From assembly GCA_033807775.1 (NCBI GenBank), contig CM066321.1, positions 233,980,350-234,044,349 on the forward strand: DNA of 64,000 nucleotides, written 5' to 3'. The notes under the pieces were generated by a model, which saw nothing but the letters and a program-made list of their open reading frames with translations, searched no databases and was not told where the DNA came from. Of this stretch, positions 33,758-46,809 are shown in pieces (the stretch's first letter is position 1; each line of letters opens with the position of its first letter). Both the position numbers and the translations under genes were made by a program. The stretch is from Saussurea involucrata. Taxonomy: Eukaryota; Streptophyta; Magnoliopsida; Asterales; Asteraceae.

Positions 33758-35161
33758 TTTGCAACGTAAAATGATGATTTGAATATAGTTGCAGGTTCGT
33801 CGGAGAAGAGAGTGAGTAAACTTTTTGTGAGGGAAGGTAACTTGGGTTTTATACTGAGTTTGTGGCCGTAGAATCTGAAAGGGTTAATATTTTGAGGTAA
33901 ATAATATTTGGGGTCCGCACTTGAGTTGTTACGGCGGGTTCAACTTTCCATAGGAACGTGTTGCATGTAGGTCCAATGAAAAGATGACACGTCCTCTGTG
34001 TCAGTTATGACGAGATGTCTGGGGCGTCCTTATAAAATGCTACGCGCGTGGGCCTCTTTACCTCCATATGATTCTCACTCGCAGAAAAGTTACCGTTATT
34101 GTTACAGAAATGCCCAAAGAAAAAACTGACAGAGGATCTGTGATTTGAAAACTTTGTTTTTCTTGCCTCTGTAGTTTGTATCTTTACAAAGAAAAGTTAA
34201 AAAGCCCATGGAGAGGATCGATAACTTATTAGCATAGAATTTACTTTACAGAGGTTTTTGGACCTCTGTTAGAGCCAGCAGAGGCTCTGAGACAAGAAAT
34301 TTATTATATCTAATAATTTATAAATATTTTTGATCATCCAAGTTTTTGATTGTTTTTAACAATGTTTTTAGGACCTTTTTGAAAGCTGGTGTCCTAGAAA
34401 ATTGTTTTTGAAAAAGGTTTTGTGCGGCAAAAAGTCCTTTTAAAACAAGTGTTGGTCTACAAAAGTTCTTTCTTGTGGAGAGAACTTTGTAACCGATGAC
34501 TTCTTCTGCAGTGTTTGTATGCGATGATTCTTTTTGATTTTTATACCTAAAAAGATTTACAGAGTTTCCAAGAATTATTGATTTAAGATCAGAGCTTTTG
34601 CCTGCAGAACCTCTGTTGGACTCAACAGAGGCTCTGTGACCTTAAATTTCTAATAATGGAAAACTCAACATTCTTTTTGATCAAAATTTATTTGGAATGT
34701 GTTTAATAATGTTTCTAGAACATATTTAGAAATTTGTGTCCTAGAAAATTATTTTCAAAAAGAATTTGTTCGAGATACTAACCTTTTTGTTCTTTTTTGT
34801 CCGGCAATGTTCTTTTCTTCTGTTGTTGTCATCTCTTCCTTTGCTCCACCCTGACTTATAAATCTCTGTAGATTAGGCAAGGTTTCCTTTTGCTCCCCCT
34901 TGATCTAATCATCCTCTGTAGATCAAGTTCGTTTTCCTCTGCTCCCCCTTGACCTATGCTTGGTTCAAATAATTAGAAGTGAATGAATATAACATAGGTC
35001 GTGTATCAGATGTTCTGTAAGAATCGTCAGAGGTTCTGAGGAGACTTACAGAATCTCTGTTACTTTTCAGAAAGGAGTTTAGTAGAATTTACATACAAAG
35101 TAATAAACAAAACATAAAATATACATACTATATAATATAAAGATAAATATACTTACAGAGG
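33758..35161 (-). other. Non-coding stretch of element B with internal promoter-like sites and purine tracts
   Basis: On the minus strand TATAAAA (33847-33853) lies ~90 bp before the ATG of the extra gene, and an ACGTGTC core (33986-33994) lies ~135 bp further up. Two AGGGGGAGCA purine tracts occur around 34890-34950, away from the LTR. No open frame is convincing. Confidence 0.5.
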
Positions 35162-38100
35162 TTAATCCATATTTATCATTCCTAATTTACCCACCAAGTA
35201 AAGGAATCTTTTCTCATCAAGTGCCTTGGTGAATAAATCAGCAAGCTGAAATTCTGTTGGTACAAAATGCATCTCGATGGTTTGATTTTCCACATGATAC
35301 TTCAGAAAATGATACCTGATATCTATGTGCTTTGTCTTTGAATACTGTACTGGATTTGCCGAGATGGCAATCGCACTTTTGGAATCACAGAAGATGGGGA
35401 TTTTGCAGATGATGTGACCAAAGTCTTTCAGCTGAGTTTTCATCCACAGAACTTGAGAGCAACAGCTAGCAGCAGCAACGTATTCAGCTTCTGCCGTAGA
35501 TGTTGAGACACAACTCTGTTTCTTAGAAGTCCAGCTCACTAATTTCCCACCGAGGAATTGACAACTCCCAGAGGTACTCTTTCTGTCGAGTTTGCATCCT
35601 CCATAATCTGAATTTGTGTAGGCCTTTAGTCCAAAACCAGAGTTCTACGGATACCAGAGGCCAAGATTTTTGGTCCCTCTGAGATATCTGAAGATTCTCT
35701 TTACAGCAATATAATGTGTCTTTTTAGGATTAGCTTGATATCTTGCACAAAGACATGTGGCATGCATTATGTTAGGTCTACTGGCTATTAAGTATAATAA
35801 AGACCCAATCATTCCTCTGTAAAGCGTTCATTCGACAGAGATGCCATTTGGACCTGAAAAAAGTTTATTTCCAGTGGCCATTGGGGTTTTCATGACAGAG
35901 GCATCAGAGAGGCTGTATTTTTCAAGTATGTCAGAGACTTATTTTGATTGATTTATGAAAATTCCTTCTGATGTTTGTTTGACTTGAAGTCCGAGGAAAA
36001 AGGTTAATTCTCCCATCATACTCATTTCAAACTCACTCTGCATGAGTTTTTCAAAATCTTTATATTTTTGTGTATTTGTAGACCCAAAAATAATATCATC
36101 TACTTATATTTGTACAAGAATAAGCTTATTTCCTTCACCTTTTAAGAATAGAGTTGTATCAGTGGTACCTCTTTTGTAGCCGTTATTGAGAAGAAAAGTG
36201 GAAAGTCTTTCGTACCATGCTCTTGATAGACATACCTTGGGTATTTTGAGCTTTCAAATCCTGGTGGTTGTTGGACGTATACTTCTTCTTGAATTTCACC
36301 ATTGAGAAAGGCAGATTTTACATCCATTTGATATACTTTAAAGCCTCTGTGGGCTGCGAAGGCTAAGAAAATTCTTATTGCTTTGAGCCGTGCAACAGGG
36401 GAAAAAGTTTCATCGTAATCGATGCCCTCTTCTTGGCGATATCCCTTGGCCACCAGTCTTGCTTTATTTCGAATGATCACTCCATCTTCATCCTTTTTGT
36501 TTCTGAAGACCCATTTAGTCCCTATGGCATGTTTCCCTCATGACAGAGGTACTAGAGTCCAGACTTTGTTTCGTTCAAACTGCAGAAGCTTTTCTTGCAT
36601 AGCATCCACCCAGTTTGGGTCGTCCAGGGCCTCAGAAATCTTTTTCGGTTCGATCACACTAATAAAGTTGGTAAAGAAACCAAAATTTGCAGAAGCTGAT
36701 CTTGTTTTTACCTTATCAGAGGGATTACCGATGATTTGTGTTTGAGGATGGCTTTTTGTCTATTGAGTTGTTCGTGGAAGATGATCATTTGAGTCATCAA
36801 GTTGAACTTCTGTAGTTGAAGTGGTTGATGGTTCAGCTTCTGTAGGAATGGGTATCAAGGTTGGGATTTCCTTCTCTGTAGGTATTGTGGTTTCATCTTC
36901 ACTTCCCTCTGGTGTTCCTTCTGTTGTTGCTTCCTCTGTTGGATTTAGAATTTGGATAACCTCTGTTGCAGAATCTTTTATCGTCGTATCTTCTGTTAGA
37001 TTTTCAGTACCTGTAGTATTTGTAGAAGAGGATGAGGGATTAAATGGATCAGACAGAGAGATACTTCGTTTACAGGTGATTCTGCAGAGGTGCCTTTTGT
37101 TCAAGCAGAGGGATCAACGTCGTTGTTGAACATCTCTTGAAATAGAAGACTTAAATCTTCATTTGTTTTTGAGATGCCAGAGGTTTCCATGTTTAGCCCG
37201 AGTTCTGAACTGAGATGTTCAGAAGTCTTTTGGAAAGAGTCATCAAATGACACATTGATGCTTTCTACTCTCGTGCGTGACTTCAGAACGTAAACTTTGT
37301 AGGCTTTGGAAGCGGCAGAGTATCCGATGAACTTGCCTTTGTCAGCCTTTTCTTCAAACTTTCCTCTTGAGTCTCTGTCGTTTAAGACAAAGCATTTGCA
37401 TCCAAACACATGGAGAAACTTGATGTTTGGTCGTCGTTTGTTGATCAGTTCATAAGGAGTTTTGATGTGTCTTTTCACGATTGTTGAACGATTTTGGGTA
37501 TAGCAAGCTGTTGAAATTGCTTCTGCCCAAAAGGTCATTGGTAATCCACATGCAAAAAGAATGGTTCTTGCAGCCTCCACTAGCGTGCGGTTCTTTCGTT
37601 CGACCACGCCATTCTGTTGTGGGGTGCGAGCGGCAGAGAAGTTCTGGGATATTCCTTCTTCTGTGAGATAGGCTTCAATGACTGAGTTTTTGAATTCTGT
37701 GCCATTGTCACTTCGTAACTTCAGAATTCTGCACTCATAAAGAACTTGGATTCTTTTCATTAGATTTATCAAGATGCATGGAACATCTGATTTCTTTTTG
37801 GCAAATTCAACCCATGTAAATCGTGAAAACTCATCAATTAAGACAAGTATATATTTCTTGCCACCTAGGCTCTGTATAGCGATTGGACCGCAGAGGTCAA
37901 CGTGAAGCATGTACAGAGGTCTAGGACAAGACACATCAGTTTTGCCTTTGTGGGAAGCTCTTTTGAGTTTTCCCATTTCACAGGCAGAGCATAAATGATC
38001 CTTATTGAACTTAACATTTGGTAAACCTTTGACCAGATCAAGTATTACCAGTTTATCTAGAGTATGAAAGTTTAAGTGACAGAACTTGTTGTGCCATAGC

Positions 38101-38522
38101 CAGGCTTCTTCACTTTTGCTTGCAACAAGACAAATGTTGTCCTTGTTTTTGGCATTGAAGTTCATTAGATACAGATCACCTTTTCTTTTGGCTCGCAGAA
38201 GTTCAATTCCTGTGTCTTCACTTAGTAGAGAGCAGAATGTTCTTTTGAACAGTACATCGAATCCTGTATCACAAAGTTGGCTTACACTGAGTAGGTTGTG
38301 TTTTAGGCCATCCACATATGCAACTTTGTGTACTGTGATATTCTCTTTCTTTATGACTCCATAGCCTTTGATATGTCCCTTTTTGTTATCTCCAAAAGTC
38401 ACTGATCCACCATCTTGTTTTTCTTGGAATGTGGATAGAAGACTTTTGTTGCCAGTCATGTGCCTTGAGCATCCGGAGTCTAGATACCATATTGGCACAA
38501 ACTGCTTATGCAAAACAATCAC
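35162..38522 (-). pseudogene. pol: Copia pol of element B, inactivated
   Basis: Piece 38522-37101 is well kept: WYLDSGCSRHMTG protease motif, pre-integrase HNKFCHLNFHT with CSACEMGK, integrase HVDLCGP, SDNGTEF and NGVVERKNRT. RT is damaged: 36480-36142 holds GIDYDETFSPVARL and QMDVKSAFLNG, but the segment containing the usual YGLKQAP motif is deleted with a frameshift near 36230. The Tyr codon of the YVDD site is TAA at 36104-36106. RNase H (35539-35162 and upstream) keeps STAEAEYVAA, FCDSKSA and HIDIRYHF. A TAG at 35645-35647 sits at the RT/RNase H boundary. Pol begins in a different frame from the end of gag. Confidence 0.92.
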
Positions 38523-41500
38523 AGAGATTTAGGTACCCATATCCACATGGGTCCAGTTTCGTCATAATTTTTCAAGTTTGCCTTGGCATTCTTGAAATAC
38601 ATTTTATTTTTTGTTGAAGAATCAGTTTGTTTCTCTTTTATATTTGATTTAGCTGCAGAGAGAAAACAATTTGAACTACATAAATGATTATTTAACCTGA
38701 ACATTAGATCAAAGCAATGACAATATTGAACATCAGAGGTGATTTGCTTGAAATTTTCATTGAAAGCTTTAAACTGGGCCACAGAGGCATTACATTCTAT
38801 TCTAGCATATGGCTTCCTATTACAAGAAGATTTATGTAGATTAAATTGTTGGCAAAAATCTTTGTTTGTAGCAGCCTTCTGTGAGTCCCTTCTGTGGTGA
38901 ACTTCTGTTGATTTCACTGTCACAGATGAAAAAGATTTGTTAGGTTTTGTCCATTTACCCTTTTGTTGCCATGTTGGTTTCTCTTTTATTTTTAAGGGTT
39001 TTAAAATTTTTGAATCTTTTAGATTTTGAGAGGACATTAACTTCTTTTGTTTCAACTTTTCAAGCTCAATAGATGTTTTGGCTTGTATGCACATATTCAT
39101 AAAGTCAGGACATATAGTGATTTTGGAGAAATAGTTCTGTTAAGAACTTCAGGGGTTTGTTTAACAACCTCTGTGTCACAAGGAAAGTTTTCTATTCTGT
39201 CAGCCTCTGATTCGTCAGATGATGAATCGTCCTCATATACAGAGGTTGAGTCATCAATATTTCTTTCGACAGAGGTTGGACTTTCCTAGCATGTGTCATA
39301 CTTGCTTTCTTCCTCTGAAAGATTACTTTCTAAGTCAACAGAGGTGTCTGACAAGATCTCTTCAGAGAGTTTTTGATCTACAGAAGGTGTATATGAATTT
39401 TTCAACATATCTATTTTCCCAACTTCCATAATTTCCTTTTCAATTATATTTCTTAGTTTTTCTTCTAAAAGGTTTGGTTTAAACTCAAGTGCTTCTGCAG
39501 ATAATTTCTTTTCAGAATCTATTGTGTAGACAAAGGCAACTTGAGTTTGAGTCTCTGGTTTACCAAACTTAAAGATTTCTATCTGATCTTGAGTTTTCAG
39601 ATATCTCTTTGGTTTGGTTCCTCTTTTGACAGAGGTTGAAGGTGATAAGTCTGTGTTTTCAAACCACACATTTATCATCTTCATGGGTTTCCTTTAGTGA
39701 GGTTCCCCAGAGACTTTTACTCTCTTACTTACAGAGATTAAGTTTGGAAAATTAGGTTTGTTGACTTTTCCTACTGTAAATAGAGATGACAGAGGTTTAT
39801 TCTTCTTGTTTTCTGTACCTTGATTAATATCACTGTACCCAATACCTCGCCTTCCTATTTGAGTATTTATTTTCTCATACACCTTTTTAGCATCACGATA
39901 ATTTTTAATTAAAACATCTCTTCTAAGTAGATCTTGCCAAAGGACTTCTCTTTCCTTTTGAAAATATTCTTTAAGAGCTAAAATGTTAAGTCTGTCGCTC
40001 TCAGAATCTGAAAGTTCTTTTGTTTTGGATTTTAACGAAGTATTTAATTCAAAAAATTTCTCTTTTAAAGGAAAAAGATTCTTGTTCCAGTGTGCTTCTA
40101 ATTCTTCCTTTTCTTTGAAAATCTTTGCTTTTTCTTCAGTGAGAAGTCTAGCTTCTCTTTCATAAAAAGTGAGCTTTTTCTGAATATCATCACAAGTCTT
40201 TTTCAGTTTAATATTTTCAGTTTTAAATATAAGCAAATCAACTTCTGTTGTACTAGAGATGGAGTTTGAAGTAGATACCTCAGTGTCAGAGTCGGAGCTG
40301 ATGTCTGCCATGCCACAGAACAAGGCATTTTTGGTGAACTCTTCATCAGAGGTTGTATCTGACTCCTAATCTTCCTTGTTCACCACTTTGTTCGCCATGA
40401 GTGATTTTTGAGCATAATACTCGGGTTTCTTTTTGTAAAAAGCCGAGTCCTTATGTGCGCGATTTGATCTGCTTCTACATTCATTGGCAAAGTGGCATGG
40501 CTTCCCACAGTTGTAGCAACCTTGGTTCTGGGAGTTATTACCCGCACGGTCGTCAGTCTTCTGTCGGTCACCATCTTTTTCCGATCTGCATTCATTTGCA
40601 TAATGACCAGGCTTGCCACACTTGTTGCATTCTTGTGGTGTGTAGCTTGTCTTGTCATCTGACCTCTGTCGGTCATTTCCTCTGTTGTATATTTCACTCG
40701 ACCTCTGTTGGTCGTTACTTCTGTCGTCTGACCTCTGTCGGTCACCTGATTCTTCTCTTCTTCCTTGATCCCTTCTATTCCAATCTTCTTTTCTCTCTCT
40801 GACATATCTATCATTACCAGAATTCTTTTGGTTTCCTCTGAATTCTCTTGTCAATAGGGCTAAGGATGTAGCTATTGATGCCAGAGTAATTTCCCTTATT
40901 CCACAATCTCTTCATCTTCGCTGTCAACCACTACCATCTTTTTCTTTTTCTCCTTCTTCTTTTCCTCTGTAGTTCTTTCTTTCCTCGGCCTCTCTGTATC
41001 TTCTGTAGTTTTGCCAACCAAAGCAAGAGGTGCAGTGGTTAGTGTCTTTGTTTGTGCGATTTGAGGATCTGGACCAGCTAATGTTTCGTAGAGGTCTGAA
41101 AGAGTCCAGGAATCTAAATCTTGATTGGTTTGTAAAGAAATAGATAGCTGGAGCCATTCTTCGTTCAGACTTTTGAGAAACATGACATTATTCTCTTCAG
41201 AAGTTCTGTGGATGCCGAACTTTTTGAAGTTATTAATCAAAGAGTTGAACCTGTCGTATGTTGTCTGCAGAGATTCAGTTGTCAGGGCTTTAAAAGCGTA
41301 ATACTCGTTTTTGTATTGAGCCCTTCGGTTTTTCTGAGTTTTAGCTCCCCCCTTCAAGTTGTTTTTCCAGTTCTTTCCAAAGATCATACGAGGATTCACA
41401 TGCATCTAAAGACTGGAAGAGTTCGTTGGGGGTTGCCATAATCAGAATCCTTTTTGTTTTCTGCGCGAGTTCATCTTTTATCTTGTCTTGATCTGACCAA

Positions 41501-41739
41501 CCATCCCTGGTTTTAGGTTTTTGATGCTCAGGGATTTCAGGAGTGTCAGCTGTCGCTGGTACGCGAGGTACTATTAACATAGGAACATGAGGGGGATTAT
41601 AAAGATATTGTACGAGCTCTTTATCAGTACCCTCAAAGAAGTGGATCATTCTTATTTTCCACTGAGGATACTCATTTCTTAGAAGAGAAGGTGGTTTGTT
41701 TAATGAACCAGCTGTGAAGAAGTTTTGTGTGCTTGTCAT
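38519..41739 (-). pseudogene. gag: Gag of element B, several frameshifts and stops
   Basis: It begins at 41739 (MTSTQNFFTAGSLNKPPSLLRNEYPQW), a Copia gag N terminus. Breaks: a frameshift near 41350 beside a C6 run, a frameshift near 40900, in-frame TAG at 40366, in-frame TAA at 39694, and a frameshift between 39286 and 39100. Two close CCHC knuckles, CNKCGKPGHYANEC and CYNCGKPCHFANEC, lie at about 40640-40480. Between and before them is an Arg/Asp/Gln-rich tract with repeated DRQRSDD units, unlike A and D. A long coiled segment follows. The protein ends WVPKSL, then TGA. Confidence 0.9.
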
Positions 41740-42015
41740 TTTAAGAGTGAAAAGATTAAGAATGAAGATATGACACGAAAAGTACGAGAGAATAAGCTGG
41801 AAGGATTTTCTGGGTTTGGAAGTTCTTAATAGTGCACTTTTATGGAGTTTTAACTAAAGAAACAGTTTCTCTTGATTTACCATATATCGAATAGATCGAT
41901 AATGGCTGAAAAGTAGAATCTGTTTGACGGAATAAATAACAGGTTAAAATCAGACCATGTTTCTACCAATAATCTTTTTAAACGAGGATCGGTTGATATT
42001 GAAAAACTAAGCTTC

Positions 42016-42027
42016 GCTCTGATACCA
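42016..42027 (-). other. Primer binding site of element B (tRNA-Met type)
   Basis: TGGTATCAGAGC on the minus strand, two bases inside the 5' LTR. Confidence 0.9.
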
Positions 42028-42029
42028 AT

Positions 42030-42838
42030 TGTTGGTTCCCGTATTTGATTAACAAAGATTATCTTATCTATTAGTTCAAATGAGATGTGTTGCGGAAGCG
42101 TATTTGAAGAACTAACAGATATGTTTTTATAGAAACAATACAAACTATCAAATAAACAGTATATGAAGAACAAATGAATATCTCAAAGTTTACTGTATTT
42201 GATGAAGAACACTAACAATAGATTTGACGTTAATTGTGTGTGTGTGTGTGTTTTTCTTGTATATGAACTTGTTTTTTCAGATTGTTAGTTAGGAAGAACT
42301 CAACATGAGTCTTCCTTTTATACCACTACAAAAGAACTATTCTAGACAAAAGGACTAATGCTACAGGAAAGACGGGATGGCATGAACAGTTGGAAACCTG
42401 CATGCATTAAATGCGCTAATATCAACTTGCAAGGATGCCTATTAGAGTTTGACACGTGTTTGTTGTCGGACCATGCCTTGTACAAGTTGATTAACGGACC
42501 CTGGAACAGCAACAAGATATTTCTGTAACAGTGGTAAGATATTTCTGCAACAGTGGCAAGATATTATAAATATCTTCCAAGTCTTCAGTCTGAACCGCAG
42601 AGGCTCTGTCAAGGGTGACAGAGGTTCTGCGGCTCGGTCCTTGGTGAGCATCTTCTGTAGATCCTTCTTTGGTCCTTTGTGAGTAGACTTCTGTAGATTC
42701 ATCTTTGGACTTGGTGTTCCTTGAATGATCGTTTGCTTTGGCAGAGCTTCTGTGGAACATCGCAGAGCTTCTGTGGAACTCTTTCATACTTAGCCTATTT
42801 TTCAATACTTCTAATATTATGAATATTTGGAGCTAACA
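42030..42838 (-). repeat. 5' LTR of element B (809 bp)
   Basis: Matches 28125-28931 with a few substitutions and a different GT-run length. The TATA box is at 42314-42322, CACGTG at 42453-42458 and the 17-bp inverted repeat at 42595-42632. The right-hand duplication GCTAG is at 42839-42843. Confidence 0.93.
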
Positions 42839-43017
42839 GCTAGTCATGACATATGTCGTCAATAAAGACGACTTGTACATTGAATCTCACAATCACCAGT
42901 CATGGTAAGACGCATGTCAAAACGCAAAAGTCGCCAATAAGTACGACTCGCATATTTTAATCTCATGATTGCCAATAAAGGCAAGTCGCAAGATTAACCG
43001 TATGATCACAAGCAAGA

Positions 43018-43221
43018 GTCTTTCAAGAAGGCGATTACGTCCTCCGACGAGTGTTCCAAAGCACTCAAGAGCTTAATGCATGTAAACTTTCCACCATGTG
43101 GGAAGGTCCTTATCGTATCTTAGAAGTCGTGGGTAAAGGTGCCTATCGGCTCCAAACCCTCGACGGTCGAAATATCCCACGCAGCTGGAATGCAACGCAT
43201 CTAAAAAGGTATTTCTTCTAA
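43018..43221 (+). pseudogene. pol: C-terminal end of Gypsy pol (integrase tail), element G remnant
   Basis: An open frame of 67 codons to TAA holds GDYVLRRVFQSTQELNACKL, TMWEGPYRI, VVGKGAYRLQTLDG and PRSWNATHLKRYFF. This is the typical C-terminal tail of plant Gypsy integrases. It follows directly on the hairpin repeats (42844-43000), so gag, protease, RT, RNase H and most of integrase are deleted from G. It fixes G's orientation as plus, in agreement with the LTR/primer site at 27413-27433. The stop is the natural pol end. Confidence 0.88.
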
Positions 43222-43273
43222 ATCCTTTTCCTTCTTTCATACGATTTTTTATTCATCACAACGATTACTAACT

Positions 43274-43552
43274 GTTAGGGCAGGTTTTATAGTTGATTTA
43301 AAGTTCAAGGGTTGTTTTGTATTAATTCATTTTGAGCCTTACTAGTGAACGGTCCGTGGGCTTGTTAACCACGGGCCCGCATATTTAATGTTGATTAGCT
43401 TGGAAAAACAAGCTAATCATCTCTTTAGCTTTCTAATTCGTATTGTAATATTCTCTCTGAAAGTTAATGAAAGGGATGACCAGTTGAAATCATATTTCTT
43501 ATTGCTTTATCATATTCGATTTCTAAACTGTTGCACGGATCTGGATTCTACA
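43274..43552 (+). repeat. 5' LTR of element E (279 bp)
   Basis: TGTTAGGGCAGG...GGATTCTACA. It holds two inverted repeats: arms around GTCCGTGGG/CCACGGGCC, and the perfect GATTAGCTTG/CAAGCTAATC hairpin also found in every array unit. Confidence 0.9.
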
Positions 43553-43554
43553 AT

Positions 43555-44551
43555 TGGTATCAGACCAGACGGACGGATTCGATTCAGAGCATTCATATTG
43601 ATTTCTGGTAAGATTTGACTTTTTCACGTCTGCCATATTCTTGAATTTTCAAATCCTTGATTTTTCAAATCCTTGATTCTGTTAGAATTGCTCGATTTTG
43701 TTTATTGGGTTTTGTTAGCATTAGTACCATTAGTGTTTATGCAAAATTACGCAGCATAATTCAATTGTTTCAGTGGTCAATTTAGCAAATCAAACTCAAA
43801 AAGTTTTGGTTGTGTTCATCATCAAAAATCGAATTTTTACTATCAAAACTTATTGTTTTTGCTCTAAAATCGATTGGGTTAGTGTTGTTTTGTGTTTGGG
43901 ATTGTTTCTAATCTTTCAGGAACCTTCGTGTGCAACCCTAATCGAGAAATCGATTGAATTGAGTAAACAGCCGCAGAGTCCGGACGAACTCAGCCGCAGT
44001 TTCCGGACAAGTCCAATTTGTCCGGACGATTGTGTTTCCATCCAGATTCGTCCTCCTTTCCGGCTAAGTACTGCATCCGGGTAAGTCATTTTTCCTTATT
44101 CAATCCGGGTAACATTTGTATCCGGAAACCCAGTGTTTCCGGACATATCTTATCCGGACACTCCATTGTCTCCGGAAACTTCAGTGTATCCGGAATCATT
44201 TCACATCCGGTAACCTCAGTTAACCGGAAACTGTGTGGTATCTGTTATCCGGAAAGCTTACTCTGTCCGGATTCTTTCTGATATCCGGACTCTTTCAGTT
44301 ATCCGGACAATTCAATTATCTGGTATCTTCTCTTATCCGGATACTTCTGTTTTTGTTTATTGCTCAATTTGCATCAAATCTGATCCGGACACTTCCAGAT
44401 CAGATCACTTATTATGGATTCCTATCCAGTAAGTTCATGTTAGTCAAATCACTCGTTGACCCTGCGTTAGGATTTCACTCTTAGTGCCTTGCGTTAGGTT
44501 TACCCTTTGAATCAATCTACACGTCTGACGATCACTCCAGTGCAACTGAAG
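43555..44551 (+). other. Primer site and leader of element E, TCCGGA-rich
   Basis: TGGTATCAGA primer site, then ~1 kb without a gene. From about 43978 to 44400 the motif TCCGG occurs every 20-40 bp. The leader matches the array units in order: GATTTCTGGT, TTTTTCACGTCTG, CAACCCTAATCGA and the TCCGGA block. There are short open frames only. Confidence 0.7.
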
Positions 44552-46808
44552 ATGTCTCTTGCTGAAGAAGACATGACAAAGTCGTGTCAGGTATGTGAAC
44601 CTATCTTTTCAGAACTTTATGACCGAATGAAACCTCTTGCTAAACGGGTAGATTCCTTTAAGGCCACCTCTAATGAACAACTGCTTTAGATTAGATCACT
44701 ATCTGAAAAGCTAGATGTTCAAAGGAGAATAACTGAAAAATATAAGTCTGAAAATGCTAATCTAAAAGACAAATGCAAAAATCTTTCATTAGCACCTAAG
44801 GACTTAAGGGCCAAGTTATCTGATCTTCAGTCTCAGTTTGATAAGTGCTTGAATGAGAAAGAAGAAATTGTTTATCAATGTTCTTGTCTTCAAATTCAAC
44901 ACAAGGAGTTTGTGACTAAAATCCTTGATCTTGAAAATAAACTGCACAAAAGGGGTCAAACTGATCAAACCATCTTTCTGAATAAACCTAAAGAGTTCAC
45001 ATACTTTAACAAAGAGTGGGGAATCAGATATGATAACACACACTATTTGAAAAAGGGAAGATGGCATGTACCCACTTTGTATGATCTTGCTTGTTTTGGA
45101 TTAGATAAAAAGTATCCAGAATATGCAATTCAATGGACTGGTCCTCTTGAACCCGAAAAAGAGGAGGACACCGAGGAACATAAGCGCACACACAAACGAG
45201 GAATTCAACTCCCATTTTGTTATGAACCTTTAAACTACTCGTATCAAAAGGAAAAAAAGTACCTTTCCAATGACTACTTCGATCCCTACAAGGTAGCTAC
45301 ACCCAAGGATTCCTCCAAAAAGGATGAGGATCTAGCACCTGCAACCAAGACTGAGACGGATGAGTTTAAACTCTATGTTCCCCCTCTCATCTTGGAAGAA
45401 AAGATAGTCGAGTTGGAGCAGTCCATTAAGAAAGAAAGGTCAACGTTTCAAATGGAAAAGCAAGTCTTACTTACAAAGCTTGAGAATCTACAACCGGTCA
45501 AAATCGAAGTTGTGTCTGGTGAAGGACAGGAAATCCTTCGGAATGAAATCAACCGACTCACATCACAACTGTCTGCCTTGGCAACAGAAAAGATGGAAGA
45601 GTACACGAGAAATGGTCATCTTCAAGAGAAAATTGACCCCAACTGCTATTTGAAAAGCAGATCTCACCCGAACTTTCCTCAAATTCATCCGACACGTCTT
45701 CGTGCAAAGCTTTCCTAGGCAAGATTTCTAGTTCGCAAGACAGTCAAGATTCTCAAGACGAGAGTATTTTAAGAAATTTGAACTCTGAGTTTTTCTTAGC
45801 TTCCGCACCAAATTCCCCAAAGCACACAAGCACAAAGAGTTCCTCGCCTTCCTCACCTGATCCAAGTCCAGTAATTCCCGAGATAGATTTTTCAGAGTAC
45901 ATGAACTCCGAAGGTAACTGTGATGAAGAGTTTGAGTCATTCCCCTTTGACAAACCTCTTCCAAGTCACACTGATTTTCTATCTCCTGTGGTGAATCGTA
46001 CGGTCGATTTTCAAAAAGGTCAATGTTCTAACACAAAGGCCCCAGCTGTGATCAAGATTTCTCAATCAAAACCAACTTCGAAACCTGTTTCCAAAAAGCA
46101 ATCACAACCTAGGCAAGAGTCCGGACCATTTCCTACCAAAAATAATGTTCCTTCTAAAGTCACTGACCGCACTGTCCCTGTTGTTTAGGATAAAACCGGT
46201 CGAGCTAATCAAGCAAAACCAAAGTGGCCAGCTAAGGAACCTGTCAAGAATGTTGCATCAAAGTCCTTCCCTCCTGTCTTTAATTCTAGAATGAACAAAA
46301 ATAATAGTGCTTGGAATCATAGGAATGATTTTGTTAAAAGAGATGTTAATTTTCCGATGAAAATTCATTCCACTCAACAATTGATTCAATTGTCGCATGA
46401 TTGCTTATGTTGCTCTAGTTGTGGTTGGAATGACTTTGATGATATCCATAACAATTATTGGTTTAGGTCATATCACATGTATAATTCGACACCCAAATGC
46501 AAATCCCGTAATAACAAAAGAAAATACTATAAACAACGGGGTTTCCAATCAGAGGTTAAACCACAGCGGGAGACCAAACCCATTCTACTGAGGTTAGACC
46601 GGCACCCAGGTGGAAAGCTGCTACAAAATTTGTTCCTCCTAAAGGTGTAAATTCTGCACCGAAGAGGAAACAAGTGCCAAAACCAGTTCCCTCCACCGGT
46701 GTAAATCCTACACCTAAAGGGAAAGCTGGGACAAAGCAAGCTTCCCCAAACGGTGCCAAACCTAACCCTCCCGGACCCAGGCAAATCTGGGTACCAAAGG
46801 TCCGCTAA
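44552..46808 (+). pseudogene. Gag-like coiled-coil gene of element E, broken
   Basis: It starts at ATG 44552 (MSLAEEDMTKSC). TAG at 44687-44689 interrupts a frame that then runs to 45718, followed by a frameshift, TAG at 46186-46188 and a frameshift near 46620. The Copia capsid-type N terminus is missing. The protein is mostly coiled coil with a motif-rich middle (FTYFNKEWGIRYDNTHYLKKGRW). A Cys/His-rich stretch (CLCCSSCGW) is not a CCHC knuckle. Near the end are two or three short GV-N-PK-K repeats. It ends IWVPKVR and then TAA, as Copia gags do. It is probably a gag derivative that lost its capsid and knuckle regions. Confidence 0.65.
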
Positions 46809-46809
46809 T

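Larger units (their letters stand above)
28125..42838 (-). mobile_element. SIRE-like Copia element B, complete length, decayed
   Basis: LTRs at 28125-28931 and 42030-42838 are flanked by the 5-bp duplication GCTAG. On the minus strand the order is 5' LTR, primer site (42016-42027), gag (41739-38519), pol (38522-35162), a non-coding stretch with purine tracts and promoter-like sites, an extra gene (33757-29069) and the polypurine tract (28932-28943). Nearly every frame has stops or shifts, so it cannot act alone, yet the LTRs differ little. It sits inside the tandem-repeat part of Gypsy element G. Confidence 0.94.

Noticed and set aside
44001..44484. Leader frames of element E rich in LSG and SVSG
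   Set aside because: Composition comes from TCCGGA repeats in the leader; there is no conserved start and no match in array units.
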